NCBI GenBank assembly: GCA_949592205.1 | Contig: CATIUR010000002.1 | Location: 135,978,090 to 136,042,089 of the forward strand | DNA from: Helichrysum umbraculigerum | Taxonomy: Eukaryota; Streptophyta; Magnoliopsida; Asterales; Asteraceae | Reading direction: 5' to 3' | Length of the DNA stretch: 64,000 nucleotides | In this document: one piece after another, positions 56,701-64,000 of the stretch | Layout of the letters: each line of letters begins with the position of its first letter | How positions within the stretch are numbered: position 1 is the stretch's first letter | Notes under the pieces: generated by a model | Told to the model about the DNA's origin: nothing | Databases searched by the model: none | The model's input: the letters and a program-made list of their open reading frames with translations, nothing else | Made by a program: the position numbers and the translations under genes

Positions 56701-56784
56701 CCTAGATAAATACACAAATTTTATATACGTATATACTCCACATATAAGTATATACCTTAAAAATACTTACATACCTATAATACA

Positions 56785-57220
56785 CACATATACGTACATT
56801 ATTTACATACATTATATACGTACATTATATACATACGTACATTATATACATACATTATATACATACATTATATACGTACATTATTTACATACATTATATA
56901 CGTACATTATATACATACGTACATTATATACATACATTATATACATACATTATATACGTACATTATTTAGATACATTATATACGTACATTTTATATACAT
57001 ACATTATATACATACATTATATACGTACATTATATACGTACATTATATACATACATTATATACGTACATTATAAACGTACATTATATACATACATTATAC
57101 ATACACTATATACGTACATTATAAACGTACATTATATACATACATTATACATACATTATATACATACAAATACTTATATATATACTTATATACGTACATT
57201 ATATACTTATATATATACTT
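56785..57220. repeat. ACATTATATACGT / ACATTATATACAT tandem array in intron 1
   Basis: About 30 imperfect 13-bp-like units. No gene; the stretch 57230-57610 to the right is AT-rich intron. Confidence 0.85.
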
Positions 57221-57897
57221 ACACTTATACTATAACATATATACACAAATACTTACACTTATACGTACATTTTGTCAAGAAATACAAGCCGATAATCGAA
57301 ACAAAAAAGTAGCACACCAAGTGTTCGATGAAATGCCACAATGAAAATTCGAGACTACTTAGAACTATATACCTTAAAAACGAACACTTGCCATACTATA
57401 CACATATATATGCAAAGAAACCAATCTATTTTCGTACCAAAACATATTTATACCGTATATATCACCCGATTACCTCCATAACCGGAAAAAACTATTGCAC
57501 ACCAAGTGTTCGATCAAATGCCACAACGAAATTTCGAGTTTAAACGTAATAAATCCATAAACAAGTGGTAATTTTACAAATATAATACACAAAAAGGAAA
57601 CAAAAATGGGTTAATACCTGAGAATCCTCCATCGCATGACTTAGAGTCGTGAATCGGATGTGGTGTGGGGGTGGTGGCGCGGCTTGTATTCCGATCGGGG
57701 GTGGTGGCCCGGTTGTGGTGTGGGTGGCGGCGCGAAGGTGGGAGTCGTAAATCGGAAATCGCAAATAGATTTGCGATTCCCGCCGATGGTGTCGTACAGA
57801 GGTGGTGGTGCGGTGTGTATGGTGAAAAACGGGTTGGGTGAATGGAGTGGATGGATATATGTTAAAACACTCGGCTCCCCCTTTTTGGGCGGGCGCA

Positions 57898-58210
57898 AAT
57901 CGCAAAAAAAAAAAAAATTTATTTGCGACTCGTCGAGGAGAAGGAGCAAGACACGGGTAACGGACACATCGAGTCGAGCATCGTGTAGTGCAAGAGCAAA
58001 TCGCAAAACGCAAAAAAAATTTGCGTTTTGCGACTGGGCTGAGGTGCAAACGCAAAACATCCATTTTTTCCCCGCTACTCGGCCAAACGACTCGATTATT
58101 GGTGCAATCGCAAAAAGCAAGAAACCCGGTCGCAAAAATTATTTGCTTTTGCGATTGGGGGTGGTATATCGTCAACTTTTTTTCGGAGAGGGCAAAACGA
58201 TATATTAACT
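57898..58210 (-). repeat. Right TIR of the MULE (outer end missing)
   Basis: Reverse complement of the left TIR. It stops at CGATATATTAACT, where the left TIR goes on with about 20 more bases to GGGAAATT. The join to the duplicated LTR sequence shares AACT (58207-58210). Confidence 0.88.
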
Positions 58211-60955
58211 CAACGTAGCCTTTTGACCCGTTAGTGACCCATTTGGGCACTTTAAAGACCCGTTTGGGTCTTTACCCAAATAACCACTATTCCAACACCC
58301 AAATCACATTTCTTTGACTATTCTAAGTCAACTCATGCCACTTTCACTATCAATACTTCAACTTAACTATTAACATCAAATTTCCATAAAACCATTATAT
58401 TCACATTATATTCATCTATTATACAATAACATCATCTCCAAAACTATCAATGAGTATACCAACTCATTGACTAATTTGACTTCCACACTTCAACATGTTT
58501 GACTTTCAACATTAGGTGTCAAAACTAAGTTTTCTTAAACAAAAGGGGTGATTACATATCGAGAGCATGATTCAAAAGATTAGCTTGTTACCAATAACTT
58601 AACAAGCTCCACCACTAGCATCATTCGGGCCATTTACCCGGATCCCTCTGGGTCCCACTTGGCTCACCTAAAACACATAAACATAATAGAGTAAGCATAA
58701 AGCTTAGTAAGAAATGGGCTATCAATGATAATCAATATCATTTCACAACATACGTATATTAAGGATCCATAATATCATATGCTAATTCCCGCAAGAATTA
58801 ACATCTTCGGGCCTACACCCCGGTATATAATCATAACTCATCAAGTAAATGACATATCCATTACCGGTCCTTCCAAGTAAATGGAATAAGCATTACTTGA
58901 AGAAAGATAGCATCATCCATTAACTTACCTCGCGATAGCCCACATATAAAATTACTTGTATCAACACTTTGATCGCGTTTATCACCTAACCATGTAATCA
59001 TGTAGCCAAGTATCAATCACACAATCACTTTCAATTCATTATTTGTATTAAGTTATACAAGTGTTATATTTCACAAAACTTATAATTCTACCTCTTGTTC
59101 CATACACTTTTATATAGATGATTGTTTATAAATGGGTAATTATCATAATATTTCATCAATTACCTTCATTAACACTAAGAGTATCACTCCTTTGTGCATA
59201 ATCACACATAATATATATCAATTACCCATTTATACCAATCATCACATACATAATCATAATCATAATTATTCAATTTCTTATAAACACATGATTATGAATG
59301 TTTTAACCACACTATTATCATTTACATATAGAACATAACTTAATTAAGTGTATGAAACATATATAATTCATTAAACCACTAATTCATCAAAATCAAGAGT
59401 CTAGGGTTTTACTCAAATCACTCAATTCATCAATTTATACAAGAAAGAGAGTTATTCATACCTTACTAGCAAAGAAGAACTTCAATTAGACAAAACCCTA
59501 AGTGATTAGCTTAAAATTAAACCCTCCTCCTTGTGTTCTTCAAAAACCGACTTCACTAAAAGCATATACGTGATACTTCTGTGTTTTAATTGTTAGTATA
59601 CTGTAGAATGATATAGAAGCAGTGTTTTTATACTGCAGTTTACAATTAAACCCTCAACTTATAGTACTTGTCACTTTTAGTCCCTCTACTAACAATTTCA
59701 TTAAATGGTAAGTCCTATTGACACAAAACATATTACACAGTTAGTCCTTCTAACTTAAACAGTTAAAATAATATATTTTAAGTTTTAGAACTTACGAAAT
59801 TTGCGACGTTACAGCTTCCGAGCTAGAGGTGGGTACAATCAAGTGGAGATTTAGTGTATTAATTGTATATGATCATAGTGATATGAATTGTGATTGTACA
59901 TGTTACCGGATAGCTTCCGAGCAAAAGGTGGGTACAATCAAGTGGAGATTTAGTGTATTAATTGTATATGATCATAGTGATATGAATTGTGATTGTACAT
60001 GTTACCGGATAGCTTCCGAGCTAGAGGTGGGCACAATCATAAGTTAGTGATATGAAGCTTATGAAGTTATGATATAGAGTTGCTAGTTTTACTAGCATAG
60101 TGTTTATGTAGCCATGATATATGTATTATATGATTAATTTGCTTATATGCTCACTAAGCAAAAGTGCTTATTGTTTAAGTGTTTTATGTTTTAGGTGGAA
60201 GTGGTCAAGGAAAGGGGAAAGCGGTTTAAAGGGATAGCGTGGATTGCATGATATTAGAGTATGGCAAGTTTTCTCTTTGAAGTATCGTTTGTTCTAGCTT
60301 GTGTAAATCGCCCTTTTAGACATGTTTTAAAAGATAGTCATGGTGAGCCATGACATATGAAATTTTGATATAGTTTGATCTTTGAGGTCAAGAATACTAG
60401 TAAATGATGTATATTATGGTTTTCAAGTTTTAATGTTAGTGTTTGAATATATTAGTGTTTATAAAATATGTTCATGGTTGAAAGTAGTCAAATTGTGTTT
60501 TATTGGTTATGGAGTGTTGACATGTAGTCAAACCTTCCATTAGTCAATTATGGGTTGTGATTGGCTAGTCAATAGGTCAAAGTAGTCATTGTGGGTCAGC
60601 GGGTCAAAAAGGGTCGATATGGGTCATTAAATGCATTTGCGGTCTAAAACGGGTTAGAGAAGGGTTAAGGGTGTGGTGATGTGTCTTACAACTTTGTTTT
60701 GATGTGTATGATGAGTGGTTAAAAGCTCCATGTCTCAGCCTTCATGGTTTGAGATTTGGTATGTTCACAAAAGAGTCGTTTTTGGGTCAAAAAGAGCCAC
60801 ACGTCAAAATCTCGTATTATTGTGAAAATTGGAAAAGTGCAAAAAGGGAAGTCTTCGTTTTGACCATATGAATGTGCCTGCAAAAATTCATAACCTAACT
60901 CTTTGTCGTTTATGAGTTATGTGCGTTTAAAGTTCGGTTTTTGGTCATAAAACTT
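58207..60955. repeat. 2.75-kb direct duplication, copy 2 (contains the empty MULE target site)
   Basis: Same length as copy 1. LTR B ends at 59813, GCTTC at 59814-59818, then LTR A. At 60946-60955 CATAAAACTT runs uninterrupted into TTGCATGTTG, where copy 1 has the MULE. Confidence 0.92.
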
Positions 60956-60987
60956 TGCATGTTGAAATCTGCTGTAATCACATGAAT

Positions 60988-61140
60988 CCGGGCGGATTCT
61001 GATGAATCCGGGCGGATTCTCGAGGACGGATTCCCAAAAATCACTTCTGTTCATGAGTTGGGCTGAAAACGCAAGGGAATCCGGACGGATTCCACTGAAT
61101 CCGGGTGGATTCCCCTGAATCCGGGCGGATTCCCTTGTGT
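60988..61140. repeat. GAATCC-GGGC-GGATTC palindrome array in LTR A
   Basis: About six GAATCCGGRYGGATTC-type palindromes or half-sites at about 60985-61145, interspersed with CTGA/CCCCT linkers. Same kind of feature as the ATTCCCCAGGAAT set in LTR B, with different sequence. Confidence 0.8.
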
Positions 61141-61440
61141 CCCAGAAATTCAAAACTTAAAACGGTCATAAAAGATGAACCGTAACTCCGTTTTTGACGT
61201 TCTTTATATCGTTGAAAAGCTAAGAGAGTCTAATTTCCAATGGTTATGTCCTTATGATGAAATTTTGATTAAGTAAAATAATTAAATTAGGTAGAAATGT
61301 GTTGGTACAATGAAATATGAAGTTTTGGGTATGGTATTGATTTAAATCAGGACTGGGACCAATAGAGAGTGTTTTATGATATAAAATAAATGAGTTTAAA
61401 AAAAAAAAAATTGGTTCTGTTTTCGGGGCGTTTCAATATA

Positions 61441-61965
61441 TATGATCCATCACTTTTTTACGTTTTCCCTCATATTGATATCAATGGATTCACGAAGATC
61501 TTAACAACTTCAAATAGTCGTTCGTGTTGTCACAAGTCTTAATGCTATACATATACGAGTTATAACATTTTAATTTTACTAACATATATACTAATTTATT
61601 GAATTAAAAAAATAAAAATAAAACTTCAAATTTATAACAATTTAGATTTAGTCGACCGCGCTGTCACGGGTCTTCACCTAGTATATATATAAAACAGAAT
61701 ACCATGGAGCAATTTCAGCTCTTGATTAGGCTCCTTAATTAGAGATCGATGACCTAAATTAGTTTGAAATAAGTACACTTAACACCCCTGATACTTTTTG
61801 ATAACTTTTTTGATTAAATTAAAGTAATTAATTTAATTTGATTCATATATTTTATATTTATTTAATTAAATTAAAACTACGATATATTTTGATCCAGCTT
61901 CCTCGCGATTAAAAATATACGTCGTACACAGGGGCGGATCTACTTATAAGGGAGAGGATCCAACT
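61441..61965. other. AT-rich stretch with possible transposon ends
   Basis: No gene. 61655-61683 reads CGACCGCGCTGTCACGGG then TCTTCACCTAG before T, which resembles a Helitron 3' end on the plus strand. CAGGGGCGGATCTA at 61930-61943 resembles a hAT terminus. Both are weak by themselves. Confidence 0.35.
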
Positions 61966-61999
61966 AGGCATGCACAAAACCCGGTTTTTGGAAAACCCG

Positions 62000-62160
62000 A
62001 CCCGACCTGAAACCGGTTTTGGTCAAAACCGGTTTGGCCCAAAACCGGTTCGGGTTCAACCCGATTGGGGCACCCCAAAACCCCAACCCGACCCGACCCG
62101 GTTTGGGTAGGGTCCAAACCGGTTCGGGTTCAAAACCGGTTTCAAACCGGTTTTTTTTAT
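62000..62160. repeat. AACCGGTTT / CCCGACCCG-rich subterminal block
   Basis: Repeated AAACCGGTTT palindromes and GGGTTCAAAACCGGTT words near the hAT end. Such GC-rich subterminal repeats are typical hAT transposase-binding regions. Confidence 0.6.
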
Positions 62161-62193
62161 AAAAATCGTATTTTCGCTCGCACGTCTTCGTTT

Positions 62194-62975
62194 TAAGGAA
62201 AAGCAACGTTTGGGCCAAATTTTTTTCATTAACTTTATAGAACATTAGTAATGGAAACATAAATGATCAATAACATAACCAAAAGGCTTCTAAATCTCCT
62301 TAAAAATATTATTGAATCCGAAAATTCTATATAATTCATAAACGTTCGAGCGTTAAGCGTTTTAAGGAAAAGCAACGTTTGGGCCAAATTTTTTTCATTA
62401 ACTTTGTAGAACATTAGTAATGGAAACATAAATGATCAATAACATAACCAAAAGGCTTCTAAATCTCCTTAAAAATATTATTGAATCAGAAAATTCTATA
62501 TAATTCATAAACGTTCGAGCGTTAAGCGTTTTAATGAAAAGCAACGTTTGGGCCAAATTTTTTTCATTAACTTTATAGAACATTAGTAATGGAAACATAA
62601 TTGATCAATAACATAACTAAAAGGCTTCTAAATCTCCTTAAAAATATTATTGAATCCGAAAATTCTATATAATTCATAAACGTTCGAGCGTTAAGCGTTT
62701 TAATGAAAAGCAACGTTTGGGCCAAATTTTTTTTATTAACTTTGTAGAACATTAGAAATGGAAACATAATTGATCAATAACATAACCAAAAGGCTTCTAA
62801 ATCTCCTTAAAAATATTATTGAATCCGAAAATTCTATATAATTCATAAACGTTCGAGCGTTAAGCGTTTTAATTAAAAGCAACGTTTGGGCCAAATTTTT
62901 TTTATTGAATTCGTAGAACATTAGTAATACAAACATAATTGAACAATAACTTAAACAATAGTCTTCTAAGTCTTC
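62194..62975. repeat. 169-bp tandem repeat (about 4.6 copies)
   Basis: AAGCAACGTTTGGGCC recurs at 62201, 62370, 62539, 62708 and 62877, exactly 169 bp apart. Copies differ by a few bases and the last is more diverged. ORFs of 64-66 codons within are repeats of one shadow frame. Confidence 0.97.
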
Positions 62976-63005
62976 TTAAAAATATTATCGAATAGAAAAA
63001 AGTCT

Positions 63006-64000
63006 TCAAAAGTCGAAATCTTCTTCGGAGGTAGCCTCGCGCGAAGCTTGATCAAGAGCAATTTCTTCGTCGGAAAGTGATATTGTTACACCTTCTTCCA
63101 CCTAGATATTGTGTATGTCTTCTTCGTATTCCATTTCACCTTCAAGACTTAATACATTTTGTATGCGTTCCGCGGAGTCCAAGTGATCCTTCAAGCAAAT
63201 GCACATCTCTAAGGAGGCCGGTGTGAGTCTTGTTCTTCGTATAGATAATACCCTGCCACTAAGAGAAAAAACGGATTTCGAAGCTACCGTAGAAGCTTGG
63301 ACGGTTAGTAAATCTCAGGCCATGATGGCTAGAACGGGAAATTGAGATTCCCTCTCTTTCCACCAAGCCAAAATATCAAATTGTTCGAACTCATTGGATA
63401 GAATAGTGGCCAAAAAATCCGTAGTCGTATATCTCTCATATTCGTTAGTGGTATTTTGATTACCATCACCCCTTGCCCGTTTATTATTTTCTTGTCTTAA
63501 ACTATTATAAAAGTTTAGCATTGGATTGCTAGAAGAAGATGAAGAAAACATTGGGTTAGCCGTACTACCGGACACATGTGTGGTTGAACTATATTTTTGA
63601 AAATATACGCCAAATAAATCTCCCAAACATTTGTTAAAATCCGTTTTTGCATTATGTGAAAACAATGGGGTCGGCCTCATTCAAATCCAAATTGTGACAA
63701 ATGTTATCGATAAGCATTTCCACCCCGGTAACGTTTAAACAAGGGTTCATTGCGACGGAACAAGTAATTACCGGTGGCATTTCTTGAAAATATTTTTTTA
63801 GTTTTTCTTTCATGGGAGCCACCATTTCTTCAAATATAGGACCTTCATACATGTAGTCGTTTAATTTTGTAGTCATTAACCAAATTTGATTAAGCACCAA
63901 ATGACTAGTTGGATAATAAACACCCGATAATAAAGTAGTCGCGGTTTTGAAAAGTTTGAGCAATTCGACCATCTTTTTAATATACTCCCAATATATGATT
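63006..64000 (-). pseudogene. hAT transposase (RICESLEEPER/Zn-BED type), C-terminal part, broken
   Basis: The frame enters from beyond the window end. It reads FKTATTLLSGVYYPTSHLVL and DYMYEGPIFEEMVAPMKEKL, the hAT RNase-H-fold region next to the hAT-C dimerisation domain, then FDILAWWKERESQFPVLAIMA. Breaks: a frameshift near 63650-63680, a TGA after LAIMA (about 63312) and a TAG after EEDIHNI (about 63105). Beyond these, dimerisation-domain sequence (LLTVQAST, SIRRTRLTP, CICLKDHLDS) is still readable to a stop at 63006. The enzyme would excise and reinsert hAT elements; this copy cannot. Confidence 0.85.

Larger units (their letters stand above)
51943..57632 (-). pseudogene. DUF1985 / ULP1-like (C48) cysteine protease gene, eight exons, two in-frame stops
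   Basis: My gene model, all GT-AG and frame-consistent: 57632-57618 (MEDSQ), 56382-55660, 55577-55434, 54265-53885, 53807-53055, 52973-52775, 52645-52518, 52416-51943; 939 codons including stop. Exon 2 is a DUF1985 domain (HYILQYRRNE, ELWFRVPL, FGRREFCLVTGLRFG, LCVLILIYKGFLG). Exon 4 is charged with a coiled coil. Exon 5 is Glu/Val-rich. Exons 6-8 form the Ulp1 protease domain with His (RDHWVLIVLDL), Asp (DVTAYDS), Gln (PQQGG) and Cys (GDCGVWVC). Ulp1 enzymes remove SUMO. Exon 5 has TGA (53690-53688) and TAG (53600-53598) in frame, so the protein is truncated unless exon 5 is skipped in part. The start lies just inside the right TIR, which probably supplies the promoter. Confidence 0.85.
42918..58210. 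mobile_element. Giant MULE (15.3 kb) carrying MuDR-type transposase, PB1-like ORFs and a ULP1-like gene
   Basis: The left end GGGAAATTAAAAAAAATGCC is typical of plant MULE termini. From about 42938 to 43235 it pairs with 57898-58210 as inverted repeats (ATATATCGTTTTGCCCTCTC and the following TTTTGCGATT-rich sequence). Left flank ATAAAACTT (42909-42917) is the presumed 9-bp TSD. The right TIR is cut short about 20-25 bp before its expected end, and no second TSD follows. Contents left to right: PB1-like ORF (+), transposase gene (-), PB1-like ORF (-), ULP1-like gene (-) with a tandemly duplicated 3' half, MITE and microsatellites. MULEs with ULP1-like genes are known (Kaonashi-type); this copy is unusually large. 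Confidence 0.88.
29566..61435 (+). mobile_element. Solo gypsy LTR A, split by nested insertions
   Basis: Starts TGTAACACCCCAATTTTATC at 29566 and ends TTCGGGGCGTTTCA at 61435. TSD ATATA at 29561-29565 and 61436-61440. Its own sequence is in three pieces: 29566-30532, 41781-42917 and 60956-61435 (about 2.58 kb). Nothing internal (gag, pol, PBS, PPT) belongs to it, so it is a solo LTR left by LTR-LTR recombination. A 99-bp tandem repeat (from 41777) straddles the site where LTR B inserted. Confidence 0.8.
61966..64000 (-). mobile_element. hAT element, 3' part (runs off the window)
   Basis: Minus-strand hAT transposase remnant (63006-64000) followed by 169-bp tandem repeats and a GGTTTTGGG/AACCGG-rich end reaching TAGGCATGCACAAAAC at 61966, a plausible hAT terminus. 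Flank GATCCAAC (61958-61965) would be the 8-bp TSD; the other end is outside the window. Confidence 0.6.

Noticed and set aside
62235..62936. Series of 64-66-codon ORFs on the minus strand
   Set aside because: The same shadow frame repeated by the 169-bp tandem unit.

Overview
The window looks like gene-poor, repeat-rich plant nuclear DNA. The families present are plant families: a Sirevirus-type Ty1/copia element, Ty3/gypsy elements primed by initiator-Met tRNA, MULEs carrying ULP1-like genes, an RICESLEEPER-like hAT, and MITEs. The protein style of the copia extra ORF and of the gypsy gags reminds me of Asteraceae (Tanacetum/Artemisia-like) genomes; that placement is inference. I see no intact ordinary host gene. 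Almost everything is a transposable element, and most are nested.

Layout. 1-7065: 3' part of a Sirevirus (integrase end, RT, RNase H, a 1024-aa env-like ORF, polypurine tract, 3' LTR). 7066-18538: an older minus-strand gypsy (called G0), whose leader ORF is split by a gag-only gypsy element, TR-GAG#1 (7721-15405). 19076-26971: a 7.9-kb Pack-MULE-like element with degenerate long TIRs that holds pieces of cellular genes (an SPL8-like first exon, a FAR1-like 5' end, unidentified exons) and AT-rich satellites. 27014-27332: a MITE with a perfect 9-bp TSD and related ends. 29566-61435: one solo gypsy LTR (LTR A, TSD ATATA) blown apart by nested insertions. LTR B (solo, TSD GCTTC) sits in A; TR-GAG#2 (31074-40161, TSD TATTT) sits in B; a 15.3-kb MULE (42918-58210) sits in A. 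A 2.75-kb direct duplication (40169-42917 = 58207-60955) follows, whose second copy preserves the empty MULE target site. 61966-64000: a decayed hAT with 169-bp tandem repeats.

How the parts work together. The giant MULE holds a three-exon MuDR-type transposase (one nonsense codon), two further PB1-like ORFs, and an eight-exon DUF1985-ULP1 (C48) protease gene. The 3' half of that gene was tandemly duplicated (about 3 kb) after two in-frame stops had already appeared. The TR-GAG elements encode only gag with zinc knuckles, so they must rely on enzymes from elsewhere.

The most unusual signal is in the non-coding parts of the two TR-GAG elements (PBS-to-gag leader, gag-to-PPT region and LTR). 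They are packed with dozens of short perfect hairpins (4-7-bp stems, 2-8-nt loops) whose stem sequences change from hairpin to hairpin, and between the two elements, while pairing is kept. I know of no description of this arrangement.
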